From contig NZ_QTPP01000002.1 of assembly GCF_003853415.1 (NCBI RefSeq), positions 186,001-250,000 of the forward strand: a DNA stretch of 64,000 bases. Reading direction: 5' to 3'. Positions 35,823 to 44,000 of the stretch are shown here, in pieces. Within the stretch, counting starts at the first letter, position 1. Each line of letters begins with the position of its first letter. The notes beneath the pieces were generated by a model. It did no database searches, had not been told where the DNA came from, and saw nothing but the letters and a program-made list of their open reading frames with translations. The translations under genes and the position numbers were made by a program. This stretch comes from Burkholderia sp. Bp9142 (GTDB taxonomy: Bacteria; Pseudomonadota; Gammaproteobacteria; Burkholderiales; Burkholderiaceae).

Positions 35823-36623
35823 ATGGATGGATTGAAGACCCTGGCCGTCGCCGTCGATACGCGCGGCATCGCGACCGTCGCGCTGCAGCGCGGCGACGTG
35901 CTCAACGCATTCGACGAGACGATGATCGCCGAGCTGACCGACGCGTTCACTGCGCTCGGCGCGCGCGACGACGTGCGCGCGATCGTGCTGCGCTCGGACG
36001 GCCGCGCGTTCTGCGCGGGCGCGGACCTGCAGTGGATGCAGCGCGCGAGCGCGAACGACGCGGCCGCGAACCTGCGCGACGCCGAGCGGTTCGCCGCGAT
36101 GATGCGTGTGATCCGGCAGTGCCCGAAGCCGACGGTTGCCCGCGTGCAGGGCCACGCGTTCGGCGGCGGCGTCGGCCTGTGCGCGGCCTGCGACATCGTG
36201 ATCGCGAGCGATCACGCGCGCTTTTCGGTCAGCGAGGCCCGGTTCGGGATCCTGCCGTCGGTGATCGGCCCGTATCTGGTCGAGGCGGTCGGCCAGCGCC
36301 AGGCGCGCCGGCTCGCGCTGACCGCGACACAGCTCGCGGCCGGCGAAGCCGTCGCGATCGGGCTGATCCACCAGGCCGTGCCGCTCGAGGCACTCGATGA
36401 AGCGCTCGACAAGACGCTCGCCGAGCTGAGCCGCAATGGCCCGCACGCGCTGATGGAGATCAAGCGCTTTTTCGACGCGATCGGCGAGTATCCGCCGTCG
36501 GACGAACGCGCGGCGTTCACCGCACGGACGATCTCCCGCGTGCGCGCGACGCCGGAAGCGAAGGAGGGCTTCGCCGCGTTCTTCGCGAAGCGGCCGCCGG
36601 CGTGGGAGCCGGGCGCCGAATAA
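35823..36623 (+). CDS. Enoyl-CoA hydratase/isomerase family protein (PaaF/LiuC-like)
   Basis: A 266-residue crotonase-fold enzyme. Oxyanion-hole segments are F-C-A-G-A-D-L-Q-W-M and A-F-G-G-G-V-G-L. Only one of the two classical catalytic glutamates is visible, in F-S-V-S-E-A-R-F-G-I-L-P; the other position is Gly. The G-A-D-L-x-W-M and G-G-G-V-G-L patterns resemble methylglutaconyl-CoA hydratase (LiuC). Its place behind paaH and paaK under a PaaR operator suggests the PaaF/PaaG step. Sequence and context therefore disagree mildly on the substrate, so I leave it unnamed. Confidence 0.85.
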   Translation: MDGLKTLAVAVDTRGIATVALQRGDVLNAFDETMIAELTDAFTALGARDDVRAIVLRSDGRAFCAGADLQWMQRASANDAAANLRDAERFAAMMRVIRQCPKPTVARVQGHAFGGGVGLCAACDIVIASDHARFSVSEARFGILPSVIGPYLVEAVGQRQARRLALTATQLAAGEAVAIGLIHQAVPLEALDEALDKTLAELSRNGPHALMEIKRFFDAIGEYPPSDERAAFTARTISRVRATPEAKEGFAAFFAKRPPAWEPGAE

Positions 36624-36631
36624 GGCCGTGG

Positions 36632-36659
36632 CGCGGCCGGCCGGGACCGGGCCGCGATT
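36632..36659 (+). terminator. Possible terminator after the paa-type operon
   Basis: CGCGGCC (36632-36638) pairs with GGCCGCG (36650-36656) and is followed by ATTT. The stem is GC-rich but the U tract is poor. It lies 8 bp after the hydratase stop. Confidence 0.4.
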
Positions 36660-36741
36660 TGCGTCTCGGGCGCGGGCGCTTGCTCTACAATGCGTGACCC
36701 CCGGCGCGCCGCCGGCCCAGCCCTGACCGCTTCCTCGCCCG

Positions 36742-37416
36742 ATGATCGTCAACCGCCTTATCTCCGAGATCCTGTTCGGCTTCACCGGCCTGATCGGCAT
36801 CATCAATCCGATCGGCATCGCGTTCCTGTTTCTCGAGCGCACCGAGGCGCTGACAGAGCACGAGCGGAACCTGCTGGCGAAGAAGGTGGCGTTCAACGCG
36901 TTCATCGTGCTGATGGTCGCGTTCTTCGCCGGCACGCCGGTGCTGCATTTCTTCGGGATCTCGATGGAAGCGCTGCGGATCGGCGGCGGCTTCGCGGTCG
37001 CCGTCGCGGGCTGGCAGATGCTGAACGAGCCGGACGGGCCGGCGGGCGGCGGCGATACGCCGGTCAAGCCGATCGATGCGAACGCGATCATGACCCGCGC
37101 GTTCTTCCCGCTGACCATGCCGCTGACCGTTGGCCCTGGCTCGATCGCGACCGCGATCGCGCTCAACGCGAACCGCACGCACAAGCTGTCGGAATTCATG
37201 CTGTCGAGCATCGTGTCGATTACCGTCTCCGTACTGGTTGCGATCGTGATCTGGCAGGTCTACAGCCGCTCCGCGCTGCTGTCGCGCTACCTCGGCAGCG
37301 AAGGTACCAAGGTCGCGAAGCGCGTGTCGGCGTTCCTGCTGCTGTGCATCGGTGTGCAGATCATGCTGACCGGATTCTCCGAATTCCTGCAGCCGATCGC
37401 CGACCAGATCAAGTAA
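36742..37416 (+). CDS. MarC-family integral membrane protein
   Basis: A 224-residue inner-membrane protein with six helices of the MarC/UPF0056 family. Characteristic segments are G-I-I-N-P-I-G-I-A-F-L-F in helix 1, R-I-G-G-G-F-A-V-A-V-A-G-W-Q-M-L in helix 3 and F-F-P-L-T-M-P-L-T-V-G-P-G-S-I-A in helix 4. Despite the name, the family is not shown to give antibiotic resistance and its substrate is unknown. A TACAAT at 36686-36691 could be its -10. It is a single-gene unit. Confidence 0.9.
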   Translation: MIVNRLISEILFGFTGLIGIINPIGIAFLFLERTEALTEHERNLLAKKVAFNAFIVLMVAFFAGTPVLHFFGISMEALRIGGGFAVAVAGWQMLNEPDGPAGGGDTPVKPIDANAIMTRAFFPLTMPLTVGPGSIATAIALNANRTHKLSEFMLSSIVSITVSVLVAIVIWQVYSRSALLSRYLGSEGTKVAKRVSAFLLLCIGVQIMLTGFSEFLQPIADQIK

Positions 37417-37635
37417 CCCGTTCCTCCTTCGGCGCATGACCCGGCCCGGCGCCCTGCATTCGGGCTGCGGGTCGCGTTCGCCCGCTCGACCCCGCCGGGC
37501 AGCGCACCGATACGCGTTTGCGCGCTGCGGGATACCATGCGACGTCCGGCGGATGCATGGCGCGGCGTTCGTGCCCGGCGCACCGAACCGTGCCGCGCAT
37601 CCGGCCGCAACCCCACTTCAATGACGAGGCGAGCG

Positions 37636-38616
37636 ATGGAATACGTGAAATTCGGGTCGACCGGGCTGGACGTGTCGAAGCTGGTGCTGGGCTGCATGAC
37701 GTTCGGCGAGCCGTCGCGCGGCACGCATCCGTGGACCTTGCCGGAAGCGGAAAGCCGCCCGATCATCCAGCGTGCGATCGAGGCCGGCATCAATTTCTTC
37801 GATACCGCGAACATGTATTCGGACGGCACGTCCGAGGAGATCGTCGGCCGCGCGCTGCGCGACTTCGCGAAGCGCGACGACGTCGTGATCGCGACCAAGG
37901 TGTTCTACCGGATGCGGCCGGGGCCGAACGGCGCGGGGCTGTCGCGCAAGGCGATCATGACCGACATCGACCAGAGCCTGAAGCGGCTCGGCACCGACTA
38001 CGTCGACCTGTACCAGATTCACCGCTGGGATGACGGCACGCCGATCGAGGAGACGCTCGAGGCACTGCACGACGTCGTGAAGGCCGGCAAGGCGCGCTAT
38101 ATCGGCGCGTCGTCGATGTTCGCGTGGCAGTTCGCGAAGGCGCTGCATACGTCGAAGCAGAACGGCTGGGCCCGCTTCGTCAGCATGCAGAACCACCTGA
38201 ACCTGCTGTATCGCGAAGAGGAACGGGAAATGCTGCCGCTGTGCGAGGCGGAAGGCATCGCGGTGATTCCGTGGAGCCCGCTCGCGCGCGGCCGGCTGAC
38301 GCGCAACTGGGATGAGTCGTCCGGCCGGCAGCAGAGCGACGAGGTCGGTCAGCGGATGTATGACGCGACGGCCGATGCCGATCGCGCGGTCGTCGAGGCC
38401 GTCGCGGCGATCGCCGCCGCGCGCAACGTGCCGCGTGCGCAGGTCGCGCTCGCATGGGTCGCGCACAAGCGCGGCGTCACCGCGCCGATCGTCGGCATCT
38501 CGAAGCCGCATCATCTGGACGATGCGCTCGGCGCACTGCAGCTGAAGCTGACGGACGACGAAATCGCGGCGCTCGAAGGTCCGTACGTGCCGCACGCGGT
38601 GGCCGGCTTCAACTGA
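37636..38616 (+). CDS. Aldo/keto reductase
   Basis: A 326-residue NADPH-dependent reductase of the YajO/AKR11-14-like group. The AKR tetrad is readable: Asp and Tyr in F-F-D-T-A-N-M-Y-S, Lys in V-V-I-A-T-K-V-F and His in D-L-Y-Q-I-H-R-W. The C-terminal coenzyme segment P-I-V-G-I-S-K-P-H-H-L is typical. It acts on aldehydes or ketosugars; the physiological substrate is not known. The start at 37636 is preferred, with GAGG upstream; an in-frame ATG 15 bp earlier is possible. Confidence 0.9.
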   Translation: MEYVKFGSTGLDVSKLVLGCMTFGEPSRGTHPWTLPEAESRPIIQRAIEAGINFFDTANMYSDGTSEEIVGRALRDFAKRDDVVIATKVFYRMRPGPNGAGLSRKAIMTDIDQSLKRLGTDYVDLYQIHRWDDGTPIEETLEALHDVVKAGKARYIGASSMFAWQFAKALHTSKQNGWARFVSMQNHLNLLYREEEREMLPLCEAEGIAVIPWSPLARGRLTRNWDESSGRQQSDEVGQRMYDATADADRAVVEAVAAIAAARNVPRAQVALAWVAHKRGVTAPIVGISKPHHLDDALGALQLKLTDDEIAALEGPYVPHAVAGFN

Positions 38617-38662
38617 GCTCGGCCGGGCGAAACCGGCGGGATGCCGCCGCCATACGCCGCGT

Positions 38663-39529
38663 TCAGCGTGCGGCGGCGAGCATCGGGTAGGTGAACAGCC
38701 CGAAGTGAATCACGTTCAGTCCCGCGTGCGCGAGCGCGGACGCGAGCAGCCCGCCACGCCGCCATGCAAGGCCGTAGCCGATGCCGGCCACCGTGCCGAG
38801 CACGATCCAGTGCCAGCCGCCGGCCGCGTGCGCGGCGCCGAACAGCACGGCGCCGATCGCGAGCGCGGCCCACGGCCCCCAGCCGAACCGGCCGAGCACG
38901 CGCGTGAGCCCGCCTTGCACATAGCCGCGGAACAGCGCTTCCTCGGCGAGCGTGACGAGCAGCACATTGTTGACGAGCCACATCCAGCCCGACGCCGGCC
39001 ATTTCGGCACCCAGCCGACCATGCCGAACGCGAGCGCGCCGGCCAGGCAGGCCGCCGCCGTTGCGACGCCGGCCACGGCTCCCGTGCGCAGCGCGCGCGC
39101 CGGCGGGACGTCAGGCGCCACCCACGGCAGCGTCCACAGCAGCCACAGGCCGGCGAGCGGCTTGTCGAAATTCAGGTACATCGTGAACGGCACGGCATCC
39201 GGCGTGAACCGGGTCGGCTCGATCACGCGCGGATTGTGGAAACCGGGAATCAGGTGCAGGCTCAGTGCGATCGCGAGCGCGGCAAACACGACGTGCGCGA
39301 CGATCCGCACCGCGACTGGACGGCCCGGCGCGACGCCCCAGGCGGCGGCCGCGAGCAACGCGAACGGCGCGAGCACGATCGGCTCGAGCTTGCCGAATGC
39401 CAGCGCGCCGGCATAGCCGAGCGCGGCAAGGGCGATGCTCAGGCCGTGCAGCGGGCGCTGCCATGCGAACGCGGCGGCAGCGAACAGCGCGAGCCAGATG
39501 GTGGCACACGGGAGAAGCGAGAGGGACAT
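38663..39529 (-). CDS. CPBP-family intramembrane metalloprotease
   Basis: A 288-residue protein with about eight hydrophobic helices. The CPBP (CAAX protease/bacteriocin self-immunity) motifs sit in the last third: E-E-A-L-F-R-G-Y, then F-G-A-A-H and H-A-G-L-N-V-I-H-F. These glutamates and histidines form the membrane-embedded metal site. Roles in the family range from peptide processing to bacteriocin immunity. No bacteriocin gene is visible nearby, so it is probably housekeeping or stress related. It converges with the aldo/keto reductase gene. Confidence 0.88.
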   Translation of the reverse strand: MSLSLLPCATIWLALFAAAAFAWQRPLHGLSIALAALGYAGALAFGKLEPIVLAPFALLAAAAWGVAPGRPVAVRIVAHVVFAALAIALSLHLIPGFHNPRVIEPTRFTPDAVPFTMYLNFDKPLAGLWLLWTLPWVAPDVPPARALRTGAVAGVATAAACLAGALAFGMVGWVPKWPASGWMWLVNNVLLVTLAEEALFRGYVQGGLTRVLGRFGWGPWAALAIGAVLFGAAHAAGGWHWIVLGTVAGIGYGLAWRRGGLLASALAHAGLNVIHFGLFTYPMLAAAR

Positions 39530-39615
39530 GGGGCGATGCAGGGTCGGACGAGACGCCGCGCATCATACCCCAGCGACCGTGACGTGCCGCCGGGCCCGCC
39601 GCGCGGGGCGGGCGG

Positions 39616-40272
39616 TCAGCGGCCGGCGATCTCGGTGACGCCGTCGCGGGTCGGGATGTCGACGCTGTTGCGCTCGCGCATCCGCCGCCGGTACCAGAAG
39701 GTCCACAGCAGCAGCGTGCCGAAGACCGTGTAGCCCATGATCGGCGACACGACGAGCACGCGCTCGACGGGCCAGGTGACGACCATCCACAGGCGCAGCA
39801 GCATCTCCAGCGTCATGCACGCGCCCCATACGAAGGTCATCAGCCGGAGCATCTGGCGCAGCCCCGCCTGCTCGGCCCACACCGTCTCGAAACGCGCGGC
39901 GCCGCCGGCCATCTCGCGGGCGACCGTTGCGCGGGTCAGGTAGAAGATCAGCGGGCGATCGCGGAACAACGACAGCAGGAACACGATGCCGATCGCGCCG
40001 GACGCGAGCGATTCGCGCATCAGCAGCGTGCGCGCGCTGCCGCCGAGCGCCATGCCGGCGATCGACAGCGCGATGCCGAGCAGCACGATGGCGGCCACTG
40101 CGTCGATGCGGCGCGAGCGGATGAATTCGACGATGGACCAGACGATGGGCGGGATCGCGGACGCGTACAGCGCGCCGGTTTCCCCGAAATACGGGTGCGC
40201 GACCCGGTATGCGACCCAGGGCAGCAGCAGGTTGACGACGAGTTCGAGGATCAGGCCGGCTCGTGGTTTCAC
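39616..40272 (-). CDS. VC0807-like integral membrane protein
   Basis: A protein of about 218 residues with five to six hydrophobic helices. The GTG at 40272 is chosen because the family usually opens with K-P-R-x-G-L-I-L-E-L-V-V-N-L-L-L-P. A longer frame to 40377 is Arg/Ala-rich and unlikely. The pattern L-P-W-V-A-Y, P-P-I-V-W-S-I-V-E-F-I-R-S-R-R-I-D and L-S-L-F-R-D-R-P-L-I-F-Y-L fits the VC0807/DUF3159-type group. Function is unknown. No signal for operon membership beyond an 86-bp gap to the CPBP gene. Confidence 0.75.
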   Translation of the reverse strand: MKPRAGLILELVVNLLLPWVAYRVAHPYFGETGALYASAIPPIVWSIVEFIRSRRIDAVAAIVLLGIALSIAGMALGGSARTLLMRESLASGAIGIVFLLSLFRDRPLIFYLTRATVAREMAGGAARFETVWAEQAGLRQMLRLMTFVWGACMTLEMLLRLWMVVTWPVERVLVVSPIMGYTVFGTLLLWTFWYRRRMRERNSVDIPTRDGVTEIAGR

Positions 40273-40486
40273 GGAAGCGGGCGCGCGGGTGGCGCGCGGG
40301 GCGGTGATGTCGCTTCGAGTATATCGAAGTCCGACCCCGCGCGCCTCGTCCGGCGCCGTTGTGCGCGCACCGGACACGGGCGGGAACGCGCGCCGGCCGG
40401 ACGGCGGGCCGCGCCAGGGCCGCCGCGGGGCCGCCCGGCGCCGCGTCCGGAGGTCGCGCGGCGGTCATCGCCCGGTCACGGGTTCG

Positions 40487-41584
40487 TCAGGCCGTCGCGG
40501 GCTGGACGATGATCTTCACGTTCCGGTCCTTGTGGTTGACCAGTTCCTCGAAGCCGTGCGTGACGATGTCGCCGAGCGTGATCCGCCCGGTGATCAGCGG
40601 CTGCACGTCGATGCGGCCGTCCGCGATGAAGCGGATCACGTCCGCGAATTCGCCGTTATATGCGAGCGAGCCGATCACTTCCTTCTCGGTCGACACGATG
40701 TCGAAGAAGTTGAACGATGTCGGCTCCTCGAAGATGCCGACCATCACCGACTTGCCGGCCTTGCGGATCACGTCGATCGCGAGCTGCGCGGTGGCCGTGT
40801 GCCCGATGCACTCGAACGATACGTCGGCGCCGTAGCCGCCCGTCAGCGCCTTGACTTCCGCGATCGCGTCCGACGCCTTCGGGTCGATCACGACCGTTGC
40901 GCCGACCTCCAGCGCCTTCTGCTTGCGCGCGGCCGACATTTCCAGCGCGATCACGCGCCCGGCGCCCGCGGCCTTCGCGCACATGATCGTGCACAGGCCG
41001 ATCGTGCCGGCGCCGACCACGACGACGGTCTGGCCGACGATGTTGCCGGCCTTCTTCACCGCGTGCAGCCCGACCGCGAGCGGTTCGATCAGTGCGCCGG
41101 CCTCGGTCGGGAAGTGGTCGGGGAGCTTGTACAGCAGCTCGGCCGGCACGTTCACGTATTCGGCGAATGCACCGTTGTTCATCAGCCCGGTGAACGCGAG
41201 GTTCTCGCAGATGTTGTACAGCCCGTGCCTGCAATACCAGCAGGTGCCGCAATGCTGGCACGCGTCGGCCGTCACGCGTTCGCCGACAGCGAAACCCGTC
41301 ACGCCCGCGCCGAGCGCCGCGATTTCGCCGCTGAACTCGTGGCCGAGGATGCACTGGCCCTTCAGGCCCGTCAGCGGGTGCGGCGCGTCGACGGGGATGA
41401 ACACGGGCCCGGCGATGTATTCGTGCAGGTCGGAGCCGCAGATGCCGCACCAGTGCACGCGGATCTGGACCCAGCCGGCCGGCGGATGCGCCGGAACGGG
41501 AACCTCTTCGACGCGGATGTCGTGGCGGCCGTGCCAGACGGCGGCCTTCATGCTGGGTGCGGTGTTCGTTGCCGGTGTACTCAC
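40487..41584 (-). CDS. Zinc-dependent 2,3-butanediol/threonine-type alcohol dehydrogenase
   Basis: A 365-residue medium-chain zinc dehydrogenase. The GTG at 41584 has GGAG well placed; an internal ATG at 41551 has none. The catalytic zinc ligands are in W-C-G-I-C-G-S-D-L-H and G-H-E-F-S-G. The structural zinc loop C-Q-H-C-G-T-C-W-Y-C-R-H-G carries four cysteines. The Rossmann motif is V-V-V-G-A-G-T-I-G-L. The D-L-H-E-Y-I-A-G-P segment and the insertion before G-H-E are typical of (R,R)-butanediol/acetoin reductases. It is likely used in acetoin-butanediol turnover. A cluster of GAGAC repeats lies about 230-280 bp upstream. Confidence 0.88.
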   Translation of the reverse strand: MSTPATNTAPSMKAAVWHGRHDIRVEEVPVPAHPPAGWVQIRVHWCGICGSDLHEYIAGPVFIPVDAPHPLTGLKGQCILGHEFSGEIAALGAGVTGFAVGERVTADACQHCGTCWYCRHGLYNICENLAFTGLMNNGAFAEYVNVPAELLYKLPDHFPTEAGALIEPLAVGLHAVKKAGNIVGQTVVVVGAGTIGLCTIMCAKAAGAGRVIALEMSAARKQKALEVGATVVIDPKASDAIAEVKALTGGYGADVSFECIGHTATAQLAIDVIRKAGKSVMVGIFEEPTSFNFFDIVSTEKEVIGSLAYNGEFADVIRFIADGRIDVQPLITGRITLGDIVTHGFEELVNHKDRNVKIIVQPATA

Positions 41585-42033
41585 GTTGCTGTCTCCGTCA
41601 GGTTGTCGTCGGACGCGCGGCAAGCAGCCGGGGCGTCCGTCGCGCGATTGCGCGAGCGACCGACACGCAGGAACGGGGCCAGCTCGAATGGGCGGTCGCG
41701 TGGCGGCCGAGTCGCGCGGGCGGTGTGCGGTGCAGCAGGGCGCCTTGCATCGGCATCAGGCGGTGTCGCGTGAATCGCGCGCGGAATTTGCTGCAACTGC
41801 GATGACGTGGTTCGGGTGAGACGCCGAGACATTCGTCTCGGCCGTTTGAGACGAAACGCGAGACGCGTGGCTCGATCGGCGTCGCCGTCGCCGCCGTCGT
41901 GCCAGCCCATTGTGCCGATCCGTGAAACGCATCATTGCGCACGCTGCCTCTTTACTTGAAGTTAACTTCAATTTGTATCATCTGCGACAGTCCGATCGCG
42001 TGCCGTGCGTGGCGGCGTCACCGGTGGCGGAGC
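41585..42033. other. Divergent intergenic region with two distinct operator-like clusters
   Basis: No gene is supported in 449 bases. It holds four GAGAC/GTCTC units at 41818-41864, including a perfect CGAGAC-ATTC-GTCTCG palindrome (41825-41840). It also holds a MerR-type promoter at 41951-41981, annotated separately. I do not see a sigma-54 promoter for the leftward dehydrogenase gene. Confidence 0.55.
41951..41981 (+). promoter_or_regulatory. MerR-type promoter with 19-bp spacer
   Basis: TTTACT (-35, 41951-41956) and TATCAT (-10, 41976-41981) are separated by 19 bp. The perfect 16-bp palindrome TTGAAGTTAACTTCAA (41956-41971) fills the spacer. Over-long spacers holding a palindrome are the hallmark of MerR-family control. 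The downstream gene is the DUF3331 protein; no merR gene is in the window. Confidence 0.7.
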
Positions 42034-42591
42034 ATGACCGGATCGTCCGTCGCGGGCACGCTCGCCGCGCCGCCGGCCCGTTTCAATCTTCACGGAATGT
42101 CGTCAAGCATGTCGAACTTCATCGAAAGCCTGATCTGCGAATACGTGTCGTACCACATGCTGGTGGCCGACGAGCGGAGCGCGATGCCGTCGCCGGCAGA
42201 GGCCGGGATGGTCCGGCCGTCGGCGAGCGCCGCTCGCGCGCCGGTTCCGGAGCCGGTCGCACCGGGCGTTTCACCGTTGCGACCGCAACTGTTCGTGACG
42301 GTCCTGGAGGCTGGTGACGACGGCTTGCTGGTGCGCTGGAGCGAAAGCGGGCGCTGCCATTACGGCGAGCAGCGCTGGCGCTTGCGCGTCGCGTTGCAGG
42401 CGGGCCGCTGCGCGATCTCGGGCCAGGCGATCGCGCCGGGCGAGCCGGTGTACCGGCCGGTGCGGCGGCCGGTGCCCGTCAACGGCGACGAGATGATCCG
42501 CCCGGCGTCGGTGCCGGGCGCGGCCGGCGCCGGGTGTCACGTCGCGCCCGCCCGCGGCGAGGCGGCGGATCCGGTCGACGCCCTTGGCTGA
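42034..42591 (+). CDS. DUF3331 domain-containing protein
   Basis: About 185 residues. The C-terminal half matches the Burkholderia DUF3331 pattern: F-V-T-V-L-E-A-G-D-D-G-L-L-V-R-W, R-C-H-Y-G-E-Q-R-W and C-A-I-S-G-Q-A-I-A-P-G-E-P-V-Y-R-P. The conserved cysteines suggest a small metal- or DNA-binding fold, but no function is established. Starts at 42034, 42097 or 42109 are all possible. I take 42034 because codon use is already coding-like there. It would be transcribed from the MerR-type promoter about 50 bp upstream. Confidence 0.75.
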   Translation: MTGSSVAGTLAAPPARFNLHGMSSSMSNFIESLICEYVSYHMLVADERSAMPSPAEAGMVRPSASAARAPVPEPVAPGVSPLRPQLFVTVLEAGDDGLLVRWSESGRCHYGEQRWRLRVALQAGRCAISGQAIAPGEPVYRPVRRPVPVNGDEMIRPASVPGAAGAGCHVAPARGEAADPVDALG

Positions 42592-42614
42592 GCGCGACCG
42601 GTTGCACCCGCGCG

Positions 42615-43814
42615 TTACTTGAGATCCTTCCGGTACTGGATGAACCCCGCGTTGTTCGCGAGCTTGTCGTACAGCGCGCGCGCCGTCGTATTGGTTTCGT
42701 GCGTGAGCCAGTACACGCGGCTCGCACCGGCTTCGCGCGCCCGCTCGTACACGGCCTCGATCAGCGCGCCGCCGGCGCCTTGTCCGCGTGCGTCGGCCGC
42801 CGTGAACAGATCCTGCAGGTAGCAGTACGGCCCTTCGGTCCAGCACGAGCGGTGGTAGATCGCATGCACGATGCCGACCAGCGTATCCGACGCGTCGAAT
42901 GCGCCGAGCACGAACATCGGTTCGGCGGGATCCATCAGCCGCGTCCACGTCGTCGCGAACACGGCATCGCTCAGCGCGGTCTCGTAGAACTGCTGATAAC
43001 CCTGCCACAGCGGGCGCCATGCGGCTTCGTCGGCGGCGACGAGCGGCCGGACCGCGACGCGCGTCGCGTCGTTCGCACGGCCGGCCGCTTCGCACGCACG
43101 CGCCTGCGCGTGGCGGATCGCGACGAGCGACTCGCGCTGCGCACCCTTCGCATCGAAGTTCTCCGGTGCGAGCCATGCTTCGAACGCGGCGCGCACGGCC
43201 GGCCATTCGCCGTCGACGATCGAGAACCAGGCGGTGTCGCGATTGCGGCCCTTGTAGACGATCGCCTGCCGGAACGTGCCTTCGTAACGGAAGCCGAGGC
43301 GGGCGGCGGCCTTGCGCGACGGCTCGTTGCGGTCGTCGCACTTCCATTCGTAGCGCCGGTAGCCGAGCGTGTCGAACGCGTATTTCATCAGCAGGTACTG
43401 CGCTTCGGTCGAAATCGGCGTGCGCTTGAGCAGCGGCGAGAACGTGACGGAGCCGACCTCGATCACGCCGTTGGCCGGATCGATGCGCATCAGCGCGAGC
43501 GTGCCGACCGCGCGGTTCGTCGCGCGGTCGATCACCGTGTAGTGCAGCGGATCGGCGCTCGCCGCCGCGCCGCGCGCGTAGTCGCGGTAGCTCGACTCGT
43601 CGGTGTACGGCCCGTGTGCGAGATAGGTCCAGTCGCTGCCGTCGGGCGCCTGCGCATACGCGGCGTACAGGTCGGCGGCATGGCGCTCGGCGTCGAGCGG
43701 TTCGAGGCGGCAGTAGCGGCCTTCGAGCACGATGCGCTCCGGGCGCGGGCGCACGGACCAGTCGGGAACGGGATGGCCGATGGGCTGCTGGAAGTCGTTG
43801 GTGAGCGTGGACAA
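42615..43814 (-). CDS. Tandem GNAT acetyltransferase (RimL-like + Acetyltransf_1 fusion)
   Basis: A 399-residue protein of two GNAT domains. The first (about 15-190) resembles RimL/Acetyltransf_3 enzymes (L-E-P-L-D-A-E-R-H, G-V-I-E-V-G-S-V-T-F-S-P-L-L, N-E-P-S-R-K-A-A-A-R-L-G-F). The second (about 240-399) has the acetyl-CoA loop R-G-Q-G-A-G-G and the C-terminal N-T-T-A-R-A-L-Y-D-K-L. Both look intact. The start is probably the TTG at 43814 (M-S-T-L-T-N-D-F); an ATG at 43856 is possible. It is divergent from a MocR regulator, its likely controller. Substrates are unknown. Confidence 0.85.
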   Translation of the reverse strand: MSTLTNDFQQPIGHPVPDWSVRPRPERIVLEGRYCRLEPLDAERHAADLYAAYAQAPDGSDWTYLAHGPYTDESSYRDYARGAAASADPLHYTVIDRATNRAVGTLALMRIDPANGVIEVGSVTFSPLLKRTPISTEAQYLLMKYAFDTLGYRRYEWKCDDRNEPSRKAAARLGFRYEGTFRQAIVYKGRNRDTAWFSIVDGEWPAVRAAFEAWLAPENFDAKGAQRESLVAIRHAQARACEAAGRANDATRVAVRPLVAADEAAWRPLWQGYQQFYETALSDAVFATTWTRLMDPAEPMFVLGAFDASDTLVGIVHAIYHRSCWTEGPYCYLQDLFTAADARGQGAGGALIEAVYERAREAGASRVYWLTHETNTTARALYDKLANNAGFIQYRKDLK

Positions 43815-43918
43815 GGTCGATCTCGCTTCGGTTGGCGGCCGGCGACATGCCGGCATGCAGACGATCGTAGTCCCGGCGAGGTACCATGAGAAGCGCCAGA
43901 CAACGGCAAATTTATGGT

Positions 43919-43987
43919 GCCACGATCATGCCGCGGCGATGCCGTGGTTGCGCCACGATCGACGCGCCATGCTCCGATACTGCCACG
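43919..43987. promoter_or_regulatory. Direct repeats in the GNAT/MocR divergent region
   Basis: GCCACGATC occurs at 43919-43927 and again at 43952-43960, 33 bp apart, about three helical turns. A partial third copy GCCACG lies at 43982-43987. Regularly spaced direct repeats are the usual binding sites of MocR/GabR-type regulators. They lie just before the MocR start. Confidence 0.6.
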
Positions 43988-44000
43988 CCGCGATACCTCG

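Noticed and set aside
41585..41830. Search for a sigma-54 promoter before the butanediol-type dehydrogenase
   Set aside because: No GG-N10-GC element with acceptable flanks was found on the minus strand.
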